A stretch of DNA of 64,000 nucleotides from Mesorhizobium ciceri WSM4083 (GTDB taxonomy: Bacteria; Pseudomonadota; Alphaproteobacteria; Rhizobiales; Rhizobiaceae), in NCBI RefSeq assembly GCF_000519305.1, contig NZ_JAFG01000007.1:41994-105993 (forward strand). Reading direction: 5' to 3'. Position 1 is the stretch's first letter, and each line of letters begins with the position of its first letter. The position numbers were made by a program, and so were the translations under genes. The notes beneath the pieces were generated by a model that had not been told where the DNA came from, made no database searches, and saw nothing but the letters and a program-made list of their open reading frames with translations. This document shows positions 1-6,538 of the stretch, one piece after another.

Positions 1-14
1 GGCGGGCTTTTTTG
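1..14 (+). terminator. 3' part of a rho-independent terminator cut by the window edge
   Basis: The window opens with GGCGGGC followed by six T residues, the right arm and U-tract of an intrinsic terminator. The left arm lies outside the window. The same GGCGGGCTT ending recurs near 430 and at 647-653, so the island uses similar terminators repeatedly. Confidence 0.45.
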
Positions 15-94
15 TTTCAGAGGGGAACGATCCTGGCCGTGGAGCGGTTTTGACATGCCCGACCCTCAACGGGCACCTGAGCGCCGACAAGGCT

Positions 95-122
95 CCGCCG
101 ACCCCCAGTCGGCGGGGTTTTG
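95..122 (+). terminator. Intrinsic terminator
   Basis: An 8-bp perfect stem (CCGCCGAC, 5-nt loop, GTCGGCGG) is followed by GGTTTT. No convincing CDS precedes it in the window, so it may end a transcript entering from the left or a short RNA covering roughly 20-122. A second small hairpin (TGCCCG / CGGGCA, 56-75) lies just upstream. Confidence 0.6.
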
Positions 123-175
123 CGTTTAGAGGGACTCTGCGGCATTCTACCCGGACCTTCGGGGAGGTACGATCA

Positions 176-385
176 ATGCCAATTCGACGGAAAGCGACTG
201 AAGCCGGTGTCTTGCAGCCATCGGAACTGGCGCTGTTGGGCCGTGTCTTCGAGCAACTGAAGCTTGATGGCCAGTCGACGGATGCCCGCGACGCCATCGC
301 ATCCCGGATCATTGCGAACTTCATGGCCGGCGTGACCGATGAGTCCGAACTGGTGTCGCTCTCCCGGCTACCGCTCGGCCGCTAG
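176..385 (+). CDS. Small conserved hypothetical protein (69 aa)
   Basis: The start ATG has a strong GGGGAGG ribosome-binding site 8-9 bases upstream. The frame is open further upstream but runs through the terminator at 95-122, so that extension is rejected. The product is a small soluble protein rich in charged and helical residues, with no signal peptide or membrane segment. It starts MPIRRKATEAG and carries a central ASRIIANF stretch. It resembles short uncharacterised proteins seen in rhizobial genomes; I cannot assign a function. It sits in the distal end of a genomic island between two terminators, so it is probably transcribed alone. Confidence 0.65.
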   Translation: MPIRRKATEAGVLQPSELALLGRVFEQLKLDGQSTDARDAIASRIIANFMAGVTDESELVSLSRLPLGR

Positions 386-511
386 GAGGCAACAAATGGC
401 AGCAGTCGCTAAGCGCTGCCGCAAGGTGGCGGGCTTCTTGTCGCTCGATTGACACGCTGCCCGTCCGCAGGCAAAGAGTGACACATTGCGGATTGGCAAA
501 GGGGAATGTCG

Positions 512-604
512 ATGAAGAAGATCTATCAGAAGCCCGTTTTCACGAAGCGTGAGCGACTGTCGTCAGTGACGGCGGCGCCCAGCTCATCCGGGACTATCGA
601 TTAG
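512..604 (+). CDS. Putative lasso-type RiPP precursor peptide (30 aa)
   Basis: This short gene encodes a 30-residue peptide starting MKKIYQKPVFTKRERLSSVT and ending in a small Ser/Gly-rich segment (AAPSSSGTID). The Y-x-K-P followed by a K-R-x-x-L-S-x-V-T block is the hallmark of lasso RiPP leader peptides in proteobacteria, where the YxxP motif is read by the recognition element and a Thr precedes the cleavage site. AAAGGGGAA upstream puts an SD sequence 7 bases before this ATG; an in-frame ATG at 506 is less well placed. A strong terminator at 628-657 follows, so the gene looks monocistronic. No leader protease, asparagine-synthetase-like cyclase or exporter is within the visible island, so it is an orphan precursor here. 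The short Ser-rich tail is atypical for a threaded core; it may be a degenerate or non-lasso relative. Confidence 0.6.
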   Translation: MKKIYQKPVFTKRERLSSVTAAPSSSGTID

Positions 605-627
605 TCAAGTGAATTGCAGTTTTGGAA

Positions 628-657
628 AGCCCGCTACTGAAAGGTGGCGGGCTTTTT
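628..657 (+). terminator. Strong intrinsic terminator after the RiPP precursor
   Basis: A 10-bp stem (AGCCCGCTAC paired with GTGGCGGGCT, one G-U pair) with a six-base loop is followed by five T residues. It lies 23 bases after the stop codon of the peptide gene and ends that transcript. Confidence 0.8.
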
Positions 658-684
658 CGTTTCCGGCGTGGTATATTCCGCCGC

Positions 685-813
685 ATGCGAGTTTTGTTCG
701 TAGCCTTTGCGGTCCTGTTCTTTATGACTGTCGGCTTTTGGCTAACCGCCGGTTTTCTTATCAACAAGTCCCGTTCGCCCGTAATCATCCAGCCGACACA
801 AGCGCCGGGATAA
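685..813 (+). CDS. Possible single-pass membrane peptide (42 aa)
   Basis: The ORF starting MRVLFVAFAVLFF encodes one long hydrophobic segment (about residues 3-27) followed by a short polar tail ending QPTQAPG. That composition is typical of a small inner-membrane peptide. No clear ribosome-binding site precedes the ATG, and the ORF follows a terminator directly, so expression is uncertain. No family is recognised. Confidence 0.35.
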   Translation: MRVLFVAFAVLFFMTVGFWLTAGFLINKSRSPVIIQPTQAPG

Positions 814-826
814 GGGGCGGCCGGCT

Positions 827-1033
827 CTATTCGTGTCTTTCATAGCGTTCCAATATGGCGCCACTACGGGTCTTAGCTTTTTCGACCATCTCCCTAAGTT
901 CGGCGCACGAGTGGGCCAACTGCGTGCGGGAGACCTCGCATTCACTGCGGAGAAGGTGCGCCTGGTGAGTCAATTCCTTGCCTTCGCGGCGGAGCATTTC
1001 CAAGCGGCCCGTTGACGGGGTCATGAGCATCAT
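827..1033 (-). CDS. Small coiled-coil hypothetical protein (68 aa)
   Basis: The translated product is almost entirely helical and charged, with regular leucine spacing (LRREGKELTHQAHLLRSE and a later CAELREMVEKAK), suggesting a short coiled coil. There is no signal peptide or membrane segment. Short helical proteins of this type, often annotated hypothetical, are common in rhizobial accessory DNA. The ribosome-binding site is weak. The opposite strand has no better candidate. Function unknown. Confidence 0.4.
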   Translation of the reverse strand: MMLMTPSTGRLEMLRREGKELTHQAHLLRSECEVSRTQLAHSCAELREMVEKAKTRSGAILERYERHE

Positions 1034-1221
1034 TCATCCGACACCTTCTTCCGGAGTACGTCAATGAAGTGCGCCGAAAGGTTATAATCGTACATTCGGC
1101 AGAGAAATTCCGCGACTCTCAGAGCCTGGAGGAGTACGTTCGCGTCATCGGCGACAACTTTTCAGGGCATCGCCGGCTGTGAGCGAAGATCATGCTTCCG
1201 CCCCAGAAGGGAGACGAAGCT

Positions 1222-1992
1222 ATGACTCAGTCCAAAGCCCCACTCGTCACGCCAAATGATCTCGACACCACCCAGCGGATCGAAATCCAGCATGATACCT
1301 ATCGAAATGAACTGTTGCGGCGTATGTCCCCAACTGACATCGCACTGTTGAAACCTCACCTGCACCGCCAATTTCTGGGGCTCAGGACGCAGCTCGAAAC
1401 GGCGAACGTTCCGATCAAGGCCGTCTACTTCTTTGAAAGCGGGATCGGTTCGGTGGTGGCGAAACTTCGAACAGATGTTGACGCGGAGGTCGGAATGATC
1501 GGCTTCGAAGGGATGACCGGCTCTGCGTTCGTTATGGGGGACGAACAATCGGCGCATGATTGCTACATTCAATTGGATGCCGAGGTTCTTAGCATCGACG
1601 TTGTCTCGTTTACCTCGGTGCTTTCAGAAAGCCCAACGCTGCGGCCCTTCCTGCTGCGCTATGTCCACTACTTCTACATCCAGGCGAGCTTCACCGGGCT
1701 GATCAATGCCCGTTTGAAACTGGAGGATCGCCTGGCGAGGTGGCTGGTGATGTGTGGCGACCGCGTCGACGGCCAGCGGCTGGCGATAACACATGAGTTC
1801 CTGTCAGTGATGCTCGGAGTCAGAAGGCCGGGCGTCACGGTCGCGCTGCAGACATTGGAGGGACGCGGGCTGATCCGGTCGAACCGCGGTGAGGTCATCA
1901 TCCGTGACCGGGCTGGTCTCATCGAGATGGCAAACGGATCTTATGGTAAGCCCGAAGCCGAGTACGCACGCCTGGTCGGACATATTCACTGA
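1222..1992 (+). CDS. Crp/Fnr-family transcriptional regulator
   Basis: A 256-residue one-component regulator. The N-terminal two thirds form a cyclic-nucleotide-binding-like beta-barrel sensor, with the VYFFESGIGSVVA and EVGMIGFEGMTG segments typical of rhizobial Crp/Fnr paralogues. The C-terminus holds a winged helix-turn-helix with the family signature (LSVMLGVRRPGVTVAL then LEGRGLI). No Fnr-type N-terminal cysteine cluster is visible, so an oxygen-sensing Fe-S cluster is unlikely. The ATG at 1222 has GGGAG nine bases upstream; an upstream in-frame codon at 1192 is less likely. It is an orphan in the island end. Its targets cannot be told from sequence. Confidence 0.85.
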   Translation: MTQSKAPLVTPNDLDTTQRIEIQHDTYRNELLRRMSPTDIALLKPHLHRQFLGLRTQLETANVPIKAVYFFESGIGSVVAKLRTDVDAEVGMIGFEGMTGSAFVMGDEQSAHDCYIQLDAEVLSIDVVSFTSVLSESPTLRPFLLRYVHYFYIQASFTGLINARLKLEDRLARWLVMCGDRVDGQRLAITHEFLSVMLGVRRPGVTVALQTLEGRGLIRSNRGEVIIRDRAGLIEMANGSYGKPEAEYARLVGHIH

Positions 1993-2003
1993 AAAAGGAT
2001 CGT

Positions 2004-2312
2004 TCAGTGCAATCGGCTTGGAGCGTCCAATTCATAGCGGGCCAGAAAAGTAGCAATCTCCGCTATCGTTTCCATGTCAGGATATGCCGCCAGCGCTTCG
2101 GTCACGTTGTCCCCGGCCTTGCCTAGCATTGGGATCAACATAAATTCTTTGAAGCGATCAGACCCCTGTGTCGAGATCACGAACTGAAAGCCGAAGAACT
2201 CGACATTCAGCTCATCCTCAATACGCATCTGAAATAACGGGTCGTCAAACCTGGCGCCGATCGGCGGGACCACCACGAACGATCTGCATGGAACGAAGCT
2301 GTGTTCGGTCAT
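2004..2312 (-). CDS. Hypothetical protein (102 aa)
   Basis: A 102-residue soluble protein starting MTEHSFVPCRSFVVVPPIG, with an aromatic central part (NVEFFGFQFVIS) and an acidic helical C-terminus. A GGGGGAAG ribosome-binding site precedes the ATG. It is convergent with the Crp/Fnr gene, their stop codons being 12 bases apart. No family recognised; the good initiation site and non-repetitive composition support it being real. Confidence 0.55.
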   Translation of the reverse strand: MTEHSFVPCRSFVVVPPIGARFDDPLFQMRIEDELNVEFFGFQFVISTQGSDRFKEFMLIPMLGKAGDNVTEALAAYPDMETIAEIATFLARYELDAPSRLH

Positions 2313-2517
2313 CTCGACTTCCCCCTTTCATCGACCATCCGCCCGTCGATCAAGGCGCGCAAACTGCTCCTGTCGCTATGGTTTCGAAAGGGTTGCTGCC
2401 GGGGCGTATCCACAGGCTGGCGCTCATTTGCTAAAATTGTCGGCGTCCGGTTAAGGTCTCGATCACTGCGCGGGCGCATCGTCGACATGGGTCCATGCAA
2501 CTCCCCGGACCCCGCTA
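2313..2517. other. Intergenic stretch without a convincing CDS; possible small-RNA region
   Basis: No ORF here has a plausible start and protein-like composition. A strong plus-strand terminator follows at 2518-2570 although no plus-strand CDS lies within 500 bases upstream, so the stretch may encode an untranslated RNA. No promoter is certain. Confidence 0.3.
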
Positions 2518-2570
2518 AAAGCCCGCTGCCTAAAACCCCAAGCCCCCCGCCAGGCAGCGGGCTTTCTCTT
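2518..2570 (+). terminator. Strong orphan intrinsic terminator
   Basis: A 14-bp perfect stem (AAAGCCCGCTGCCT at 2518-2531, AGGCAGCGGGCTTT at 2552-2565) with a 20-base loop is followed by CTCTTTTTC. It is the strongest terminator in the window and has no obvious coding gene upstream on its strand. Confidence 0.8.
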
Positions 2571-2767
2571 TTTCCGGCTATTTCGGTAGAGCCCTTTTCC
2601 GCACCAGTACCTGACGGTGACGCCTCCCCGCTCCGCCACCTTTGCCCGCCCGGTGAAACTCCGTCGAGGAAGATGGGATTGTTGGCACAGAAATGGCACA
2701 GATACGTTTGAATGTTTTTGTTCCGTTCACGCTCTGTTGGCGCGTATTAGGCAATGAAAACAAACAA

Positions 2768-2821
2768 AGCACTGCATTGACATTGCAGGGGTCACAGGTT
2801 CAATCCCTGTCACGCCCACCA
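2768..2821 (+). other. 3' fragment of tRNA-Val(GAC): genomic-island attachment site
   Basis: The sequence is the 3' part of a tRNA. The anticodon arm is CTGCA-TTGACAT-TGCAG, with GAC as anticodon (valine). A GGGTC-type variable region follows, then the T-arm ACAGG-TTCAATC-CCTGT, acceptor half CACGCCC, discriminator A and encoded CCA ending at 2821. The D-arm and 5' acceptor half are absent: upstream bases read AATGAAAACAAACAA. Tyrosine-recombinase islands that insert in tRNA genes leave the intact tRNA at one end and such a 3' duplicate at the other. The orientation predicts an intact tRNA-Val to the left of the window, with the island spanning from there to about 2768. Confidence 0.85.
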
Positions 2822-2967
2822 TCCTCTTGAAGATCAATGGTAACGCTGAGCATTCGCTGGTGAGGCATCCAGGGGATGCATGAGGAGCGTAATCCGGCCT
2901 ATCTCTCCCGTCACCAGGTCTTCTATTTTCGTTGGCCACTGATCAGGCGTTGGGTTTGCCGGCAGCA

Positions 2968-3138
2968 TCAACGCGCTTCCAGCCGCGTCAGCGTTGCCGC
3001 TGCCTCATGATCCACCGTCTCGAACGGTCCATCCATTTTCGCAAGCAGATTGATCCTGTTGAGCGCCAGCAGTCCAGCCAGTTCGTGAAGCTCCCGATCG
3101 CACGCGATTCGGGAGTGCCCGCAGGAGTGCAGCGATCA
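2968..3138 (-). pseudogene. Possible coding remnant without start codon
   Basis: On the minus strand a stop-free stretch of about 55 codons reads as natural protein (for example DRELHELAGLLALNRINLL and PFETVDHEAAATLTRLEAR) but has no start codon and is bounded by stops. It lies just outside the island attachment scar and may be the tail of a gene disrupted on integration. The family is not recognised. The rest of 2822-3238 shows no gene. Confidence 0.25.
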
Positions 3139-3238
3139 TTGAAATTGTCGGCATTTGGAGCAACAGGGCATGCCCGTTTGATCCGGAGCGTTTTCCCGAC
3201 TAAGAGCATCACAGCTAAACGGGGGAGCAAGAGAAAAG

Positions 3239-3292
3239 ATGCCGATAAATGACGAGAGCAGTTCAGCGAAAACTTTTCGAATGTCGGCATGA
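3239..3292 (+). CDS. Possible 17-codon leader ORF before the GT9-like gene
   Basis: A short ORF (MPINDESSSAKTFRMSA) follows GGGGAGC and ends in ATGA overlapping the next start codon at 3289, an arrangement typical of translational coupling. It could instead be the original N-terminus of the glycosyltransferase, separated by a frameshift. Confidence 0.25.
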   Translation: MPINDESSSAKTFRMSA

Positions 3293-4413
3293 GTATTCAA
3301 GATCGAGGTCTTCAGCGCTTTGCACGCAGGACGCGCAACGGCTTCAAGAATGCAGCGTTGGCACTTCATCTAGTGGTCAACGTAGAACGACGAGACAGCA
3401 TTGCTATTCGTGTAACAGGCGGCATGGGCGACCATATCGTGGCAGTGCGATTTATTCGCGATCTACTGAGCCACTTTGGTCACGCAAAGATCGACGTCTA
3501 TTCCGTAACGGGAGGGATGGGCTGGCTCTACGAGCCGCTATCGAATGTGAGTATCATTGAAGCTCCCAAACGCGTATTCAATTGGGTCGCGAACCGATAT
3601 CTTCTAGCCTTGCAGATCACGCACACGGTAGATGTTGTGCACTTGGATTCTGCCGCTGCCCAACGGTGGCCAAAGCTTGCAGCAATGCTGCAGAACATCG
3701 CACCGTATCGGAAGACACTTTCGCATGCGATTAAAGCTCATCCACACTTGGACTTTCATCCTGCACTTTTAGCCCAATTTCAGAACGTGGGGCGTGACAC
3801 CTTTCTGAACCATGTCAGCGGTGTGCCCTTTGGCGGTCATCAATATCCGTTACCCCAGGATGCATCTTTGCTTCAAAGCGTGGGACTGGATCGCAAACCC
3901 TACATTACCGTCCACAATTCCTTCAGCGAGGAGTCAGGCCGCCCTCGGACTACGCGCGATTATCCGTTCTTGGATGATGTCATGAAGGAAGTGAAGTTGC
4001 AGCTGCCAAGTCTCGCAGTTGTTCAAGTCGGCGTGATAGGAGGTACCCTTAGTTCGGCTGACTACAATCTTTCTTCCAAGACAACACAGCCGCAAATCGC
4101 ATCCGTTGTTGCGAACTCGTCCATGCATTTCGACATGGAGGGGGGGCTTGTTCACATCGCAAGCTGTGTAGGGACGCCGTGTTGTGTGGTTTTCGGTCCC
4201 ACGCCGATCGGCTATTACGCCTACCCGAACAATATCAATATTTCGCCCCGTGTCTGCGGCAATTGTTGGTCCATCACAGAGGATTGGCAAAAGACCTGCC
4301 TTCTAGGCGCTACTGAACCGCCTTGTATGTTCACGCAGCCACCAAAGGCGGTGGCGCAAGCGGCGTTGCCGCAGTTGCGAGCCTTGTTGGGGGAGAAGCG
4401 CCAATCAAGCTGA
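3289..4413 (+). CDS. GT9-like (heptosyltransferase-type) glycosyltransferase
   Basis: A 374-residue cytoplasmic protein with the two-Rossmann GT-B layout of ADP-heptose:LPS heptosyltransferases. The N-terminal nucleotide-fold motif RVTGGMGDHI is at about 41-50. A C-terminal EGGLVHIASCVGTPCCVVFG segment near 284-303 matches the family's D/E-x-G-x-x-H-I-A-x-x-x-G-x-P donor-site motif. Four cysteines in the C-terminal quarter (around CGNCWSI) are unusual. It would add a sugar to a lipid-linked or surface polysaccharide. Codon use and base composition are visibly more AT-rich than the catabolic genes further right, suggesting transfer. It stands alone next to the island scar and an IS remnant. 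The exact donor and acceptor are unknown; the start may be elsewhere. Confidence 0.65.
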   Translation: MSIQDRGLQRFARRTRNGFKNAALALHLVVNVERRDSIAIRVTGGMGDHIVAVRFIRDLLSHFGHAKIDVYSVTGGMGWLYEPLSNVSIIEAPKRVFNWVANRYLLALQITHTVDVVHLDSAAAQRWPKLAAMLQNIAPYRKTLSHAIKAHPHLDFHPALLAQFQNVGRDTFLNHVSGVPFGGHQYPLPQDASLLQSVGLDRKPYITVHNSFSEESGRPRTTRDYPFLDDVMKEVKLQLPSLAVVQVGVIGGTLSSADYNLSSKTTQPQIASVVANSSMHFDMEGGLVHIASCVGTPCCVVFGPTPIGYYAYPNNINISPRVCGNCWSITEDWQKTCLLGATEPPCMFTQPPKAVAQAALPQLRALLGEKRQSS

Positions 4414-4449
4414 GGCCGGCGCTTGCAGACGATGACCTAATGCCCGCGG

Positions 4450-4803
4450 TCAACTGGCCTTTTCAGCCAGAGCGCCTTTGTAGTCGTCCATGGCTGTTGA
4501 CGCGCCATCGCCTCCACCAGCGTGGTAGATGCCGGTGAATTCCCTCAGGTGTTTTGCACACAGAGCTTTGGCTGGAACCACGGGCAAGCTCCTTGGCGCG
4601 AAACCGCCCCGGCTGAGCCAGGACGGCGCGCACGATCAAATCATTGCGGCTCTGGGTCGGGCGTATTTCCCTGCCTGTCGCCGCTGCCCTTGCCTTCGCG
4701 GCCACCTGACGCAACGCCGCATGCAGTGCTTGAGCTTGGCGAACGGTTTCTCGATTGGGTTGAGGTCCGGACTATAGGGGCAAGCCTTGCGGAGCCAGCC
4801 TAC
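4450..4803 (-). mobile_element. IS630-family transposase C-terminal remnant (frameshifted)
   Basis: On the minus strand, from about 4803, the frame reads CPYSPDLNPIEKPFAKLKHC. This is the conserved D-x-x-P-x-E region of IS630/Tc1-type DDE transposases around the last catalytic acidic residue. The frame is then lost. In another frame the end reads CAKHLREFTG, compatible with the family's C-terminus, with a stop at 4450-4452. The N-terminal catalytic part is missing: it is cut where the neighbouring lipoprotein gene ends. The middle is replaced or interrupted by a copy of a lipoprotein tail (4641-4700). It cannot be active. Confidence 0.6.
4641..4700 (-). pseudogene. Duplicated lipoprotein C-terminal tail
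   Basis: In one minus frame the sequence reads REGKGSGDRQGNTPDPEPQ and stop, nearly identical to the last 19 residues of the lipoprotein at 5920-6126 (REGKGGGDRPGNSPDPAPQ). By hand alignment about 60 of 68 bases (4634-4701 versus 5913-5980) match. The rest of the lipoprotein gene is absent, so this is a partial, probably old duplication lying inside the IS630 remnant. Confidence 0.6.
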
Positions 4804-5195
4804 TGGTCATCGTCATTGTCATTGTCTGGATTGTCGACCAAACATCCCGCGCCGTGACACCCCTGGTAATTGCCTTGAGTGTCGAAATTCGGATTGCCGT
4901 CCTTGTCGAAACTCGGCCTTGGGTCGATGTAGCTGTCGTTCTTTCGACGCGCTTCCTTGCGATCCTTGTCTCTCTGTTCCTGCGCGGCCATGCGATCCAA
5001 TGAGCGCTGCTCATCTTCTGAACGTTGTGAAGTCTGTTGCATCATGCAGTCGGCAAACCTGTTGGTTCCTGGCCTGTAACCGTAAGAAGAGCACTGTTGC
5101 TGATCCATTGCGCGCTGATCCTCAGCGCTGACGCAACCAGCAACCGCCAACGGCACAAGCGCGACCAGCACATATCTCATCTTGAAATTCGGCAT
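4800..5195 (-). CDS. Putative lipoprotein, acidic C-terminus (131 aa)
   Basis: A small exported protein. The N-terminus (MPNFKMRYVLVALV) leads to a lipobox LAVAGC, predicting cleavage before the cysteine and lipid anchoring in the envelope. The mature part has a cysteine-containing segment (QCSSYGYRPGTNRFADCMM), a charged Arg/Asp/Glu helix, and a very acidic tail ending DNDNDDDQ. Such CSSYG..PG...F..CM lipoproteins are common in Rhizobiales and uncharacterised. The start was set at 5195 because GGAG lies 8 bases before that ATG; upstream in-frame codons lack a site. It follows the LprI/DUF1311 gene by 14 bases and is probably cotranscribed. Its stop abuts the IS630 remnant. Confidence 0.7.
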   Translation of the reverse strand: MPNFKMRYVLVALVPLAVAGCVSAEDQRAMDQQQCSSYGYRPGTNRFADCMMQQTSQRSEDEQRSLDRMAAQEQRDKDRKEARRKNDSYIDPRPSFDKDGNPNFDTQGNYQGCHGAGCLVDNPDNDNDDDQ

Positions 5196-5209
5196 TCTGT
5201 CACTCCAGA

Positions 5210-5569
5210 TCATTCTGATGGCACCGGGCAAGAGAGGTCACCCTCCTGGCAGTTCAGGTAGGCCTTCAACTGCCTGGTGCGAGCCTTGGTCAGTTCAGCC
5301 TGACAAGCAGCGGCAACCATCGGCGCCGCGGAACCACCATCGTCACCGCTGGATTGAAACGTGCATTCGGCGTTGCGGAACGCAATCCACGCTCTCTGCG
5401 CTTTCACGAACCGTGCCTTGCCGTCGGAATCATCCGCAAGGCGCTTCTGGATTTGCTTGAAGGTTTGGTTCAACGCCTGATCGGCTCTTTTGAAGTCCGA
5501 AGCTGGATCAGCCAGAGCCGCGGTGGCGGCGAACGACAGCATGGCGACGCCAGCAAGTAGAAAACGCAT
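5210..5569 (-). CDS. Secreted DUF1311 / LprI-like lysozyme-inhibitor-type protein
   Basis: A 119-residue protein with a signal peptide (MRFLLAGVAMLSFAATAALA, cleavage after ALA). The domain begins DPASDFKRADQALNQTFKQI and includes FVKAQRAWIAFRNAEC with later cysteines. This is the DUF1311 pattern (helical, K-AQRAW-x-x-FR-x-x-EC), the family that contains the LprI lysozyme inhibitor. It probably acts in the periplasm. GGGGA stands before the ATG at 5569; the frame is open further upstream without initiation signals. It is followed closely by the acidic lipoprotein gene. Confidence 0.8.
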   Translation of the reverse strand: MRFLLAGVAMLSFAATAALADPASDFKRADQALNQTFKQIQKRLADDSDGKARFVKAQRAWIAFRNAECTFQSSGDDGGSAAPMVAAACQAELTKARTRQLKAYLNCQEGDLSCPVPSE

Positions 5570-5919
5570 GATTGTATCCCCGGAATGAAAACAACCACAA
5601 GTAAGCACGCATGGGGGCAGCCGGCAAGGACTGGAAAACCGTATAGTAAGCAAAGGGTTGTCGGGTTCAACAATGCAGGACGGACGAGGCTGGGGCCGTG
5701 AGGTGCGGGGGGTGGCAGATGACTCATGCATTCGATGCAATGGCGGCCGAATGCGGCCGCCACAAGCTGACGTTGAGATTTGCCGCAGCGCCATTGTCGC
5801 GGGCGGCGCCGGCGAGTTTCGCAACCCGGTCCTGGCAGACCTGACGCCGGACGCAAACGCCGTCGCGGAAGCTGCGCGCCCGTCCCGGCGCTGACCGGAA
5901 CGGGCGACAGGCAATCAGA
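5570..5919. other. 350-bp intergenic region with stacked hairpins, no gene seen
   Basis: Between two minus-strand genes. It contains TGCATTCGATGCA (5727-5739), an adjacent GGCGGCC / GGCCGCC hairpin (5742-5761) and the larger hairpin at 5877-5906. ORFs on both strands look like shadows with arginine/proline-rich products. The promoter of the DUF1311 gene should lie in its left part. Confidence 0.4.
5877..5906 (-). terminator. 12-bp hairpin downstream of the small lipoprotein gene
   Basis: CGCCCGTTCCGG and CCGGGACGGGCG (minus-strand reading) pair over 12 bp with one G-U pair and a six-base loop, 14 bases after the lipoprotein stop. There is no U-tract, so it may stabilise or attenuate rather than terminate. 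Confidence 0.4.
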
Positions 5920-6126
5920 TCATTGCGGCGCTGGATCAGGCGAATTTCCCGGCCTGTCGCCGCCGCCCTTGCCTTCGCGGCAAGGCTCGCCGATGCCGCA
6001 GCATTTGCCGTTGTAGGTAACGCCGGGCTTCAGCTTGTCGCACTCCCTGGGAGCGGTTGTCTTGCAGCCGGCCAGCACCGAAACGGCGATGGCGGCCAAA
6101 AGGACGTTTCTTGAAACAGTAAACAT
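5920..6126 (-). CDS. Small putative lipoprotein (68 aa)
   Basis: The signal sequence MFTVSRNVLLAAIAVSVLAG ends in a lipobox (VLAGC), so the protein should be lipid-anchored. The short mature part contains three more cysteines (ECDKL, KCCG, EPC) and a Gly/Pro-rich tail ending NSPDPAPQ. AAGGAG lies before the ATG at 6126. The family is not recognised; similar cysteine-containing small lipoproteins occur in rhizobia. Its tail is duplicated at 4641-4700. Confidence 0.65.
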   Translation of the reverse strand: MFTVSRNVLLAAIAVSVLAGCKTTAPRECDKLKPGVTYNGKCCGIGEPCREGKGGGDRPGNSPDPAPQ

Positions 6127-6538
6127 CAGACGTTCTCCTTGATGGACCATGTTTGGACACATCGCTTGGTCGCGCGCCGGGAGAATTGGTTCACAAGAAA
6201 ATTGCGATCATCGGCGGAATCTTTTTGCGAGCTTGCCTTCGCGTGAAGGCGCATCGCCGATGCGTGGCATTTGCCATGCTATGTGGTTTTCGGATTTGAT
6301 TTATCGCATTGTCCTGTCGGCGTTGCCTGGCAACCTGCCGTGACCGATGCAGCAGAACCGTAACAGGACATTCGCAACATTGCAGGCGAGAGACGATTTC
6401 CATGATTGATCGCGTTGGACAATTCAGGGCTTGGTCGCCTCACGCTCAGAAATGGTCCAGAATCGAAGTCGGAATGGTTGGCGAAACTGCGCGCATTCCC
6501 GAGGCGGCGATCGGGATCCGGTCTCCTTGCGTGCCGTC
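6127..6538. other. Intergenic region, probable promoter area for the fusion gene
   Basis: No gene with convincing composition. It holds the divergent upstream sequences of the small lipoprotein (minus) and the 6539 gene (plus), and a small palindrome CGCATCGCCGATGCG near 6249. An open frame extends upstream of 6539 to 6431 but starts with TTG and has no ribosome-binding site. Confidence 0.3.

Noticed and set aside
396..452. Short plus-strand ORF MAAVAKRCRKVAGFLSLD
   Set aside because: It lies on terminator-like sequence (GGTGGCGGGCTT) and has random composition.
449..477. Promoter TTGACA with CAAAGA for the RiPP gene
   Set aside because: The -35 box is perfect but the -10 match is poor, so it is not listed as a feature.
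2727..2939. Minus-strand ORF reading GVTGIEPVTPAMS
   Set aside because: This peptide is the well-known artefact of translating the 3' end of a tRNA in reverse; the segment is the tRNA-Val attachment site.
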